Shown piece by piece: positions 22,135 to 32,965 of a stretch of DNA of 64,000 nucleotides; the stretch's first letter is position 1; each line of letters begins with the position of its first letter. The DNA comes from Cyrtodaria siliqua (taxonomy: Eukaryota > Mollusca > Bivalvia > Adapedonta > Hiatellidae). Location: assembly GCA_037043455.1 (NCBI GenBank), contig JAWPHD010001131.1, forward strand, positions 1-64,000, read 5' to 3'. A program made the translations under genes and the position numbers. The notes beneath the pieces are model-generated. The model saw only the letters and a program-made list of their open reading frames with translations. It was not told where the DNA came from and did no database searches.

Positions 22135-23449
22135 CTGTAAAATGAACAAATATAGCTATCTGGGCAAAAAGAAGAATATTATACGCACTAAACAAACACT
22201 TACAGCAATAGAACAAACACAAATGGGTATATAAGTGGACTTGCATGATAAGCCAGTCAAATTCACGCAAATCTTAAATATCTCCCATTCAATGGATGTA
22301 TTTGAGGAACATTTTCTAAAGAATGAAGAAGGTGGGGGAAAATGGGATTAGAGTTTGCGCCACCAAAACACATGTAAGGAAATAACTTTTAATAATTTAT
22401 GAATTCTTTCTGTTTAAAATGCAGTGTGAAAAGACCCCTTTAGCTGCACGTGAAAAGCACAGAAGCTTCTTACTCGCCGATTCATTGCATTACATCTTTA
22501 AATGAAAAAATATAGTTATTTCAAGGTACAGATCTATGGTTGGGGTACATCAGACTTTTCGTGGGGGTCTCCTAGGGTCTGACTAAAAATTGACAACGAC
22601 ATTTTCAATTTTAAAGGGTCGTAAGATAATGAATTCTGCTAAAGTAATATTTGCTAAAAGTAAATTCATTCTGCACAGTAGTATTTGCTATCCTAGTTTA
22701 CACACCAGGATTAATTGAAGCAGTTTAAGCCCATTTCATTCAAAATCAGGGGTGAATTCAAATTTAAGACACTGAAAACATGGTGCAAACACCATATATT
22801 AATTGATATAACATGTTTATCATGAATTGTAATATTTTTAAAATTTTAGATTTTTATATAAAAAGTCTGATGTTCCCCATATAAACATAACAAAAATGTT
22901 ATAGCAATTTAGTTTATGGTTATATACATGTTTGTTCTTGAATGAATAGTCAGGACTTTTAGTACAGATTAATAACCTGTAGAATCATTAAAACTTAATA
23001 GATGAAGTAGATTGACAAAATAACGTATCATAAGAATGCAAACTCTGCCATATAAAGACGTGCATTTGAAAAGATAAGACAAGCGATTTACTTCCGTATT
23101 CACGTTTGAGATGCATATTAAAGTTTCTAATAATCAGTTGTAGAGTTGTGAAGTTGCATATGCATGTTGCTAACAACTCAACATTGTTTATACTAATATA
23201 ATGGAACATTTTCCCCGATGGGCCGTTACTTTAACATGTTTAGTCTTCTCATTAAGTTTGTGTGATAAATAGAACAGTACCAGTCTTTCTGGATTTCCTC
23301 AACAACTCTAATGTTCATTGTGACCTTTCATATAGTTTTTGCATCTAGATATTTTTAATCCAGATGCCTGATGTAGTTATGTTTGGTAGATACTAAAGTT
23401 TTAACATATTGAACAATTAATATTTTATATAGCTGGAAAAAGACATCCG

Positions 23450-23660
23450 TCCATATGTACATCACACATTCGAACATGCCACTTTTTTGTCCGGACTACA
23501 CCTCCTGAACTTCTGAACAGAGATTTTGGCGATACTAGGTTGAAAGTATCAGTATGAAGTATAGTTACGTATATTGTCATGCTGTTCCGGTCCATTGACT
23601 TCCGACAAAGTTATGGCCTTATTTCAGCTAACATCTTTCAGCGGGGGGCATTCATGTCCA
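23450..23660. repeat. Dispersed repeat with ttgtccggactacacctcc
   Basis: A segment with ttgtccggactacacctcc, acttctgaacagagat, gtcatgctgttccggtcc and aagttatggcctta. The wording is like that of degenerate dispersed repeats I associate with mollusc genomes. Class unknown. Confidence 0.4.
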
Positions 23661-25225
23661 CAGATAAATTCTAGTTTTAAAGATGTACTAGGAACCACAT
23701 AATAATATTGTTCTTTTGGCGTAATACATGTACAAGTATTGGGCACATCTTAAATATGACTGAGTTTGTATTTGCGGTGATCTTGAACAAATGTTTTCCT
23801 TTTGTGTCCAACTGCGGACACCATGTTACGTACTATTGGTGCATTAAAAATAAACATCATATATATATTTGTGTTGCTTGGTGCATGCATTCCAAAATTA
23901 TAAACCAAAAAGGGAAAATAAATGCTGAGTTTCTAGTTACTGGAGCGTAAACGGTAGGTTACGGTTTATGTCCCCATATGTGTTAATATGATTGAAATTG
24001 CATAAAATGTCTAGTAACTAGAACTCACGGGTACCTGGACTTGCATTCTATTAGTTTTTACACATTTGTCTATAGCTAGGCAATGCTACCTTTGAATAAT
24101 AAACATTTGATAAACAGATGTATTGATGACCGGTCCTTAAAACATTTAAAAGTTATGAAGCGAACTGAGTCTGTGTTTGTGTTTACAATGTTTTGCCGTG
24201 AAGCTGATCAAAAGTTCATGTAGTTTCGTCACCCTTTCAACTGGGTTTTACAAAGCACCAACACGAAAAGATTAAAAACAACAAAGAGGTATATATTTTA
24301 TATTATACTATGTATTATCAAGTTTATATTTATAATTATATACATCTTTACTTACAGTACAATAAATAAATAACTAAACCTATGATCTAGATGATCTAAA
24401 CCTGTAATGCAGGCATTTCTGAAAATAAACAAACGTTTGACGTGTCCGTGTATTGTGGTCCTCAACACATCTCAGATTTACTGAATTCAAATAATTCAAA
24501 TTAACTGAATTATCTGACATCAGTAATAAACTTTCTGAAAATTACAACTTGTATCAAAGTGCTTTTAAATTGTAAATCTTAAATCCAACTGAGAATGAGG
24601 TGTTGTCAGACCAGTAATAAACTTTCTTAGTGTTAAATTTGTACCAAAGTTCTAATAATCTTAAACTGAGAATGAGATGTCAAACCAGTAATTAACTTTC
24701 TGGATGTTACAATGTGTATCCAACTGCTTTTAAATTATAAGGATGAAGTAATGTCAAACAAGTAATAAACATTCCGGTAATTTTTAAGTTCACAAAAGAA
24801 ATCTACAGAACGAAAACAAAAATTGTGTGAATCTGACACTAACAGCTTGATCAATGCTTGTTTTGTGATCAAGGTCTGAGCAAACACATGACAGTTAAAT
24901 AAAAAAAATAAAAAAAATAATCCGCCAAATCTACATCTGACATCATGATATTGTGTATGCATAAATTCAGCTCCTTTGGATTTTACCACTTCGCAACTCT
25001 ACCCGTCTATAGATCTATATAATAATATCAAGACATAAATTTTTTATTCAAGCCTTGTTTGCATTGAGATAAAAATGTGAGGACTTCACAACAGTTGGAG
25101 AAAAAAGGTTTTTGCAAATCCAACTGTTAAAACCCAATAAGTTGCCCGGGTCTTCAGATCATGTTGGGATTATGCAGTGGTCCAATTTCAGAAAACACTA
25201 CAGTGAGTAGATATTTAATAGTTTA

Positions 25226-25420
25226 ATTGAACTGAATTGGGTTTTACGGCACACCAACACATGAAAGGTCATATGGCGCCTAATGGAAATGAACATGCCA
25301 GGCTCATCCTCCATTTACATCAAGATAAAATATGCAGAAGGGGCCTAGAACCTTCCAACGTGCAGAGCTGCTGCATATTTTATAGTAGACACTCCATTTA
25401 CGATGGAGCCACGTTTCCAA
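25226..25420 (+). mobile_element. SINE-like repeat, family 1 (second copy)
   Basis: Same order of words as 15,884-16,075: attgaactgaattgggtttt, cacaccaacacatgaaagg, catgccaggctcatcctcc, gataaaatatgcagaag. Confidence 0.6.
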
Positions 25421-26237
25421 GTTTGCATATGCGGTGTCCTGATGAAGACCTCAAATGAGCATGATAAAAAAATGATAACATGAAGCGGGGTCCAACCCCT
25501 CTGCCTCTAGCGGGATTTGCAGTGGTTGTTTTCTACCCCGGCAACCACACTGGGATATTTAATATACTGAGCAAAAATAGAAACGTCCCTCCCTGTTTAA
25601 GTAAAGATTTCCAGAAATCCAAAAGGGTTACAGTTATAAATCATAATCAAACAAAGTTTATTCATTTGTGGATCGATATCAATTCACTAAATCTGACTAG
25701 CACGAGAACTTCCAGAGTGATACCCTGGCGAAGTCGGTAGGGGTCAAAATCAAAAATCACAAAATATCAGACACTCGTTACCGGGTATGTAACTTTTAGG
25801 ACATCAAGTTTAATTCAGAATTTGTCACCTGCATTAATCTTTAAAATGAGTGTGACCACCATTTGCACGAATACATGCATTCGATTTATAACTGTAACCC
25901 TTTTGGATTTCTCAGTATAGTTAAGCAACAATTTATTCAGAGTAATGTCTTGTAAAGTCCAGACTCTATTGTGCCAATCGCGTCAGGTCTACCTTGACGT
26001 GTTCGTTGGCGGACGGACTATAAACCTTAGAACTACACACACACACACGAGTAATGTCTTGTTGGGTGTCACATCAATCCACATCATATACATGTAATTT
26101 AAGGTTGTGGACACATGTAATACAGTTTCATCAGAGCTCTTTGAACACAAACCAAGGCAAGACCAGGCAACATTGTCAAGAATTAAGTCCTAGTTTCATG
26201 TACTAGTATTATACTATACTAGTGTTCATGTATTATT

Positions 26238-26515
26238 CGGGGGCGTCCGTGGCCGAGTGGTTAATGTCTCTGACTTTAAATCACTTGCCCCTCACCGCTG
26301 TAGGTTCGATCCCTCAGGGGCCTAGGAATCCTTATGTGAGGAAGCTATCCAGCTGGCTTGCGGAACGTCGGTGGATCTACCCAGGTGCCCGCCCGTGCAC
26401 GAAAATTGCCCGGAGGGGCACCTGGGGTCTTCCTCCACCAATGGAAGCTGGAAAGTCGCCATATGACCTTAGCTGTTGGTGTGACTATAAAATCCAATTC
26501 AATCAATCATGTATT
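26238..26515 (+). mobile_element. tRNA-derived SINE
   Basis: The head has Pol III promoter boxes: A-box-like ggccgagtggttaatg and B-box ggttcgatccc, in the spacing of a tRNA with a long variable arm. The body reads gctggcttgcggaacgtcgg, ctacccaggtgcccgc and ggcacctggggtcttcctcc. The tail is aatccaattcaatcaatca. A second copy lies inverted at 63,352-63,612. It belongs to a tRNA-headed SINE type seen in bivalves. The 123-codon frame across it is not a gene. Confidence 0.85.
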
Positions 26516-26584
26516 ATTCATGGTGCAATATTACATGCAAGTGTTTATGCCTATGGTGCGAAGGTATGCCTGCTGCCAATCAAG

Positions 26585-27150
26585 TTGAGTTGAGTTGAGT
26601 TGAAGTTTTATGACACACCAACAGGAATAAAAATTACAGACTCACTTTCCATTAACATCTAGAAGGAATGTCACTGTTAAGTGACAAATGCCCTCGAAGT
26701 GGTTTTGACCTTTGACCTCTAAGTGTGAACTTGACCTTGGAGCTACGGACCTGGATTCTGCGCATGACACGTCTTGTTGTAGTGAGCACGTGTGCCAAGT
26801 TAGTTGAAAATCAGTCCACGACTGTCAGTTATTGACTGGACACGAAATAACTTCTTTTTGACCTTTGACCTGTCCTTTATGTGTGACCTTGACCTTGGAT
26901 ACACGGACCTGGATTATGCGTGTGACACGTTTTGCTGTGGTGAGCATGTGTGCCAAGTTATTTGAAAATCCGTCCAGGAATGTCAGAGTTATTGACCGGA
27001 CATGATTGGACGAGCGGACGGTGCGACTACTATATGCCGCCCTTCGAGAGCATAATAATATGCAGAATAAGCCTAGCACCTTTTCACCTGCAGAACTAGT
27101 ACGGCAGAGTTGCTGCAAATTCTCTTGTAAACACTCCATTTTTCGCTGCA
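26585..27150 (+). mobile_element. SINE-like family 1 copy interrupted by a duplicated repeat
   Basis: The left part (26,585-26,690) begins with four ttgag units and acacaccaacaggaat. The right part (27,045-27,150) ends atgcagaataagcctagcac and gagttgctgcaaattctctt. Between them are two copies (26,695-26,850 and 26,860-27,010) of a 'gaccttgacc...acggacctggat...gccaagtta' unit of about 165 bp. The order suggests insertion of the tandem pair into the older element. Confidence 0.55.
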
Positions 27151-28260
27151 GCCTAAATCAATTTCCAGTTGTCAATCAAAATCCATTTCAAACAATCAAA
27201 TCAATACGATACCTCTGAGGAATATAAGCATGTGCATCTTGATTATAATATGACCTATTGTCTATATACTCAAGACATCAACAATAGCTAGGGCAGAGAT
27301 ATTTAAGTACTGGCATTAGATCAATTACATGTAAGTGTTCATGTTTTAGGTACTTCATGGTGTTCATGCCAATTTTCAAATTTCTTAGAAATACATTACG
27401 TGTCCATGCATCATTTTATGGTGCAAATATTCGAAAAATGTTCATGTGTATACAACTCTGAACAAAAATATCACAGTTTATGGTTTACAATACTAGCTTA
27501 AAGCTCTACAAGCTAACTTTATCTTAAAGTAGCTATCCCGCCAACAACAGCCAAATTTTACAAGATATGTGCACTGTTTATAACTATATAAATAATTTAC
27601 CCATTTTGAGAATCCACACTCTATAGCCACAATATAAACGGCTTTAACCAACTCGTAATTCATTTTACGTATATTCAATCACAAGTATTTTAAGAACCCG
27701 TGATAAAAAAAATTACTTTTAATCGGCACCTATACATTATTATATGACCAGAACACCTGGCACGTGTGAAGTAGTTTCAGTTCTACTAACATCAAGAACA
27801 CTGGTGTATATATCTCAGCCTAAATGAGATTCTTTATCACAAAGTAATCAAGATGTGCAATAATACGTAGTTCCGACATGCCAATCGAGAAGATTTGAGC
27901 CAATTAAAGGTACAATAGGTATTACACCTGTAAAAAAAGCACATGCTGTCCTACATGCTCCTCTAAAAAACACAATGGAGCACTGCCAAAAAAAGGCAAT
28001 GTTTATGTGAACTTGACCCATGGCCAATTGAGGGCAGAGCGAGAAATTATCAAACTATAAATCGTCTACTCGATGCACCCCTATAAAACCGCAAAGAGCT
28101 AAAGTAAGCTCCTACAGTCAAATTATTCATTATAATATATGTATTAGCCAAAAAAAAATCAAACTAAATTTTATATCGAGATCTATTTAAAACTGACTAA
28201 CAACTTTTCAGTAATAAATAAAATGTTCACAGGTGCTTTTGATAGTCATGTGGAAGCAAT

Positions 28261-28509
28261 TTAGGTAGTAAAGAAACTTTTTTGTTTTCGAGGCGATCTG
28301 TCTGGTCCAGATGTGGCATACTCTGTGTTGCTGTATGCAGGAAAATTCCTACTATATTCATTTTCCCAGGCTACCGTCTCTCTGGACATTTTCTGATTAA
28401 ACAATGCCTTTTTCTTCTTTTCTCGTGCTGAGGCAATACGCTGTTTTTCTAGATTTTTCTCGATGAGTATCATATTACGCTTCTGGGCTCGCAGGGCTGC
28501 AGTGTAAAC
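28261..28509 (-). CDS. CCSAP: CCSAP coding exon 3 with stop
   Basis: Acceptor attcttccag, phase 0, stop TAA at 28,261-28,263. Encodes VYTAALRAQKRNMILIEK, a lysine-rich helix and WENEYSRNFPAYS near the end. Confidence 0.85.
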   Translation of the reverse strand, partial: VYTAALRAQKRNMILIEKNLEKQRIASAREKKKKALFNQKMSRETVAWENEYSRNFPAYSNTEYATSGPDRSPRKQKSFFTT

Positions 28510-31500
28510 CTGGAAGAATGAATGTCATGATGTTATATGATATGAAGACAGTTTGAGATATAACTACTGTATCTTGTTTTTTAGTTACATAAATTATAGT
28601 TACAATAGTTATCTATTATTTATGTTTGAGAAAAGGTCGATTTTGCCAACGAGACGACAACGGAATAATGCCAAAGGCAAACAGGAGGAAATTACTTGTT
28701 GTTCAATGACTCAACACATTGTCTTACGTTTTTTTAATCCACCTCTGACGGAGGGGACCAGAACTTGAGAAGTATAAAAGGGGCCATAATCTGGCTGTAT
28801 GATGTTGTCTAATGATTATGAATACATGTGTGAAGTTTCAATTCAATATGTGAAGTCGTTTCGGAGATATAAGCTTACAAACTTTAACCACACTGCAGAC
28901 GACAATCAAGTGATCAATATTATTCCTATAGTAAATAGGGTCCAACATGTCAAATATTTGTATTTCATTTTCTATCTGTGTATTATAAGAGCTTAAGAGT
29001 CATTTGATATAAAGCTTAGTAAAACTAGTTAAGCATGTCTAATATGGAACTACAAAGATGACAGCTGATCTGAATAACTAACATCTTAAATAAAATAAAC
29101 ACATTTACTCAGAAAATATCTTACTGCAGAAGTAGCCCGGACATTGAATGTTTTCTTGTCTCCGGTGATCCTGCTGTTTTCTCCACACCCGTATGCCATA
29201 AATGGAGTTTGGGCACCTTCTCTACTTGCAGGTCTGACGGCTGGTGCTGATGAGGGGCGGGGTTTCGGTATTTTGACGAGTCTGTCTGGGCGCTTGGGCT
29301 TTGACCTCTTGTTGCATGCATTATCATTTGTATTCTTGGGTTTCACAAAGGTTTTACCCACTAAATAAGATGACAAATTATTAAAGATACATGTACATGA
29401 AGCTACAGCCAAGAGTAAATGAAACAACAATCGGGAGATCTGGCCTTGAATTCACCAAATATTCTTGAGAATATTTTTAAACAAGTCCAAGTATGCAAAT
29501 TTCAATCACACATATTTCTATAAGTTTAAAGGATAAACATTCATAAGAAGCTTCTATGTATAAATATGATAAATTCTAATAAATAGCAACTTCATACGAT
29601 TGTTTATCTATGAAGGTCATGGGAAGTTTGTGAATGAAATTTTAGTACTTGAGCTCAAGTCTAAGAATAGTCTGAAGAATGGTTGGTGAATTCCAAACCA
29701 GTTTAACATATTTTCAAAGCAAACGTCTAAAAATTCTTTCGAAGCTTCAGTAAACTTAATGTTTTTAAATACCATAGCTGGCTTGTCCCTCTTGTTTTGG
29801 GACTGTTTTTCTAAATCTGCACGTAGCGGTAAAAATACTACTATAAAGTATTACATTAAAAGGACACTGCTTATGGTTAAGAATATACTGAGCATAAGCA
29901 AATAAGAGAAATAACAGTCTGATTTTTATTCACTGTTCAATGTATACATGAAATCATAAGCGTAGACCCAAATAAGTCTTTAGAAATACATTCGCAAATG
30001 TAAAAAAAAAGGTTTTATTTAGTGATTAAAAATAAAGGGGGTCGGCACGGTGTTGGGATGGTGTTCAAATGGTTTGGTATAGAGTCCTAAAGCCCCAAAT
30101 ATCCAAAACCGTAACATGGGTTTTGGATATTTGGGGCTTTAAGACTCTATACCAAAACATTTGAACACCATCCCAACACCATGCCAACCCTCTTTGTAAA
30201 CATTGATGGGACCGCAAAAAGCCAATATTTACATTTCTGTTGCTCACGAGACATCAATTAACACATTAAGTTTTCATTATATTATGTCTTGCATCATATA
30301 ACTTGCACGCGTGTAGCTCAATTGGTAAAGAGCTCATTCATTATTACACAAAGAGGTACTTTTTTTCTGCACCGCTATTGAATTCCATCAAAATATATTT
30401 TTCTATTCAATCGTGGTAGATGTGTAATGTTTTTCAATTGATGTAATTTTTTTATGTTTTGTAAGCTAAAACTTACGACTAATGTCACTTAAACTTTAAA
30501 GGAGGAAAAAGAACAGGAAACCCAGATATAAGAATCAATGGGATACAGGATCCATTCCTGCTGAAATGCCCAAATTCAGCACTGCTATACATATTTATAT
30601 GTATACTGAACAAAAATAAAAAGTACCCCTTTTACTTTCCCTTATTATACAGACAGCAAAACAGGAAATAATAAATGCAGTTTTTGAGGGCGTAGGACAG
30701 CTTGAACAGCACTTTAATTAAACAATGTTTGATGTTTTTAAGCACACGTCACTGATTACTAAATATTCCTTTAAACAGTTTAACATTTTGTCAAGCAATG
30801 TACTTTTATGGATGCTATAGAAACTTTAATGGGAGGTAATTTGATGATTTTTGGTAATCAAGAGCTGCTACCTTCACAATCGGTGTTGTTTTTCTGTTTT
30901 TTTTCCATTTCTTTCGAAAGTGCAACATTTAGAGAATATTGTCTTGTACAAATTGAGGTAGTGTTAGTAGATTTTATGTTTTTACCAAAAATGCATAGTT
31001 AAAGAAAAAGGGGGATGACTCCCTTGTGTACTGAACTTTTCAAACAAATCTTTTATTTTGGTGATGGATCTAATTATTCTATATGCCTATGGGAATACCA
31101 GCAAAAAATAGGCTTTTTTTTTTATGGGTATATTTAATAATTATTCAAAACAATGTTCACTTACAACTTGATTTTTTAACAGGAGCATCCTTTGATTTTG
31201 ATGGTTCATCTTTATTTTCTGTGCACACATATTTATTCAACTTCTGTTTAGCCGACTTTCTCAAAGCTTCATTCTGTCTCACTATCTCCACATCATTTGT
31301 CTCTTTCCCTGTTTTCACACTGTCTTTTGCTTGTGCTTCCTTTTTTTCCTTATCAACAACATCACCATCCTTGTCATCCTCAGGCTCGCTTTCCTCCTCA
31401 ATAACGGCTATATCAGAAACGGGAAGTTTATCAACCTCTTCATCAGGCGTTAACCGTTCCTCAAGTTCGGAGTCTATGAGATCCCCATCCCAGGAGATAG

Positions 31501-31662
31501 GGGTGTGGGCACATTCTCTTTCTCGTCTCGAATGCCTGTAGTTGAGGTTCTCTCTATATACTGGCACATTCTTAAGCAGACTTGACACCTTAAACTGTTG
31601 TCCATATTCAGAACGTTTGTAAACCATCTTTAATCTTGGTCGCTCTCGCGTTCGTGTAATAT
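28261..31662 (-). CDS. CCSAP: Centriole, cilia and spindle-associated protein (CCSAP)
   Basis: Three minus-strand coding exons, 31,165-31,627 (start ATG at 31,627), 29,125-29,360 and 28,261-28,509, join in frame to 315 residues. The vertebrate protein is about 270. The N-terminal motif KRSEYGQQF then YRENLNYRHSRRERECAH matches the family's SEY...YRELLHYR..RR...AH block. The middle is acidic and low complexity. The C-terminal third has TPFMAYGCGE, KKTFNVRATSA and ALRAQKR, matching the family's PFA.YG.GE...KT.NV.A...ALRAK.R block, then a basic coiled coil and a WENEY end. The family binds microtubules at centrioles, axonemes and spindles. Exon 1 begins 35 bp upstream of the ATG after an acceptor (ttttcccag), so an untranslated exon lies further up. 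Introns hold a MITE and a hairpin element. Confidence 0.85.
28770..28890. repeat. Fragment of a dispersed 'ggccataatctggc' repeat
   Basis: Words aaggggccataatctggc and cggagatataagcttac resemble degenerate dispersed repeats I associate with mollusc introns; similar wording recurs at 53,390-54,040 and 58,060. It lies in the last CCSAP intron. Confidence 0.35.
29125..29360 (-). CDS. CCSAP: CCSAP coding exon 2
   Basis: Acceptor cttatttag, donor TCTGCA|GTAAGA, phase 1 in and 0 out. Encodes a Pro/Arg/Lys-rich linker (KPRPSSAPAVRPASR) and the conserved PFMAYGCGE and KKTFNVRATSA motifs. Confidence 0.85.
29441..29700. mobile_element. Foldback MITE in CCSAP intron
   Basis: Ends ggccttgaattcaccaa and ttggtgaattccaaacc with an inner gagctcaagtctaagaatag block. 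Third member of the family at 1,826 and 10,771. Confidence 0.65.
30040..30196. mobile_element. Hairpin element in CCSAP intron
   Basis: Near-perfect palindrome of about 155 bp. Arms run ggcacggtgttgggatggtg to ccccaaatatccaaaacc and back, around a loop near 30,113. Probably a small MITE. Confidence 0.75.
30303..30350 (+). repeat. tRNA-like A-box fragment
   Basis: gcgtgtagctcaattggtaa resembles the 5' quarter of a tRNA, but no B box or clover-leaf follows. Probably a SINE head fragment, not a tRNA gene. Confidence 0.3.
31165..31662 (-). CDS. CCSAP: CCSAP coding exon 1
   Basis: Acceptor ttttcccag at 31,663, donor AAGTT|GTAAGT at 31,164. The frame is also open upstream of the ATG to the acceptor (ITRTRERPRLK), so the start at 31,627 is chosen because family similarity begins right after it. 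Ends in phase 1. Holds the SEY and YRENLNYRHSRR motifs and an Asp/Glu-rich stretch (EEESEPEDDKDGD). Confidence 0.8.
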
Positions 31663-31894
31663 CTGGGAAAACATAATTTACATGAATAATGTAGTCATCA
31701 AAATGAAAGGCTATATAACAATAGCAATTTCGAGGTCATCAAAATGCCAAATTTTTACAACATGATGTTGTTAAATCATATTTACCCCCATGTGTTGTGT
31801 TTATAATACTTATAAAATGCAATGGTGCCAATTAAATGAATAAATTTACAAATATACTATTAAAATTGCCATAGTTATATGTATGTAATGATTG

Positions 31895-32150
31895 TTCTGT
31901 TCTGTCCAGGTAGCGCACCCTCTTCTCACTACTGAAACCTGGGTTTGATTCTGTTTCTCGACGCTGTGAAAGGGTACGGTGATTGCCCGCTCATAACACT
32001 TGGATTTTTCTCTGGTTTTTCCCCGTTTCCTCCCACATTAAGACATAATGCTAATGCTGTCGTCCAAGCCCTTGGGAGTGATTTGTATCAGCTATGAAGC
32101 TTGTTTTGTAATCAATGTTTAATAAATAAAGTTATTACTCTATTCAAAAA
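31895..32150 (+). mobile_element. Degenerate SINE-like element
   Basis: Has a B-box-like gggtttgattctg, then cggtttttccccgtttcctcccacatta-type wording in two pieces, then a tail ending aatcaatgtttaataaataa. The order head, cctcccacatta block and A-rich tail is that of tRNA-derived SINEs; the A box is decayed. Confidence 0.5.
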
Positions 32151-32634
32151 TGTGGTAAGACAATATATATAGCAAATACAGGCTTTTCACCAGGCTAGTT
32201 TAAATATATATTAAATTATATTATTTCAAACCGGTCAATTCTTATTTACAAAATAGTAAACTAGAACTATCTCTGAAGGCTATCTCTGAAGGTGACGAAT
32301 ACCTCCGTTTTGTTTTTATTCTAAGTCGAACAAAGCGCCATAATTCTGTAATAAATCAGCCAATCAAGTATGGGTGATGTAGTGGGACATAGCTTCATCA
32401 GTTGTAATGAGTATATGAAGTTTGGGGACAAAAACTGTTTAATAAATGCTAGTAATAAAAGTGTTACGCGACGGACAAAAAAGTGTTATGCGACGCTGCG
32501 TCGCAACGGGACAAAAATGATCGCAGGCTGATGTTATGCGATGCTGCTGATCGGGGTTTCCAATGTCCGGCTGATGATCAGTCATTTTCCCCAAAACACC
32601 CTTTTGTCACATAAATGGAATGGTCTTAATTCAA

Positions 32635-32965
32635 AGAAAGAACACTGCGACGTTGGGTTGTGACGTCAATAAAGTGTTGCCGACGCTGACGTCATTCGCT
32701 GATAATGTTCAATAAAGTAATTTTGTTTAAAATCATGCATACACATTATAAACCATACACATTATAAACTGATTTAAAATGTAATAAATAGATTATTTAA
32801 CTGCTGTGTTCGATTATAGGGAAATCCCTCACTCGATGGTAAGTGACAGTGTGTATTTTTTTTCACTCACTTCCATACGCTCGTACGTGAAAAGAACCAC
32901 ACGTCTACCATCTCTTGAAGGATTTCCCTATAATCGATTGCAGCAGTTAAATAATCTCTATGTAT
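32635..32965. mobile_element. Foldback element with TGACGTCA motifs, copy 1
   Basis: Left half has gttgtgacgtcaataaagtg and gctgacgtcattcgctgata; right half (32,805-32,960) is a palindrome between gattatttaactgctgtg and agcagttaaataatc with ccatacgctcgtacgtga in the loop. A second copy is at 38,885-39,170. Confidence 0.65.

Larger units (their letters stand above)
22135..28260. other. Gene-poor stretch with repeats
   Basis: No exon could be supported. It holds a dispersed repeat at 23,450-23,660, a loose tandem repeat at 24,510-24,790 (units of about 85-110 bp with cagtaataaactttct), SINE-like copies, a Pol III-type SINE and a duplicated 'gaccttgacc' repeat. Several 60-120 codon frames here lack protein-like composition. 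Confidence 0.6.

Noticed and set aside
22988..24989. Several frames of 70-85 codons
   Set aside because: AT-rich composition, no splice sites joining them in phase and no motif.
26222..26593. Frame of 123 codons
   Set aside because: It runs through a tRNA-derived SINE, including the promoter boxes; the second SINE copy gives a similar false frame at 63,301.
30303..30350. tRNA gene
   Set aside because: Only an A-box-like 5' end is present; no B box or folding arms follow.
31083..31541. Plus-strand frame of 152 codons
   Set aside because: Antisense of CCSAP exon 1; its Ser-rich content mirrors the acidic codons of the real strand.
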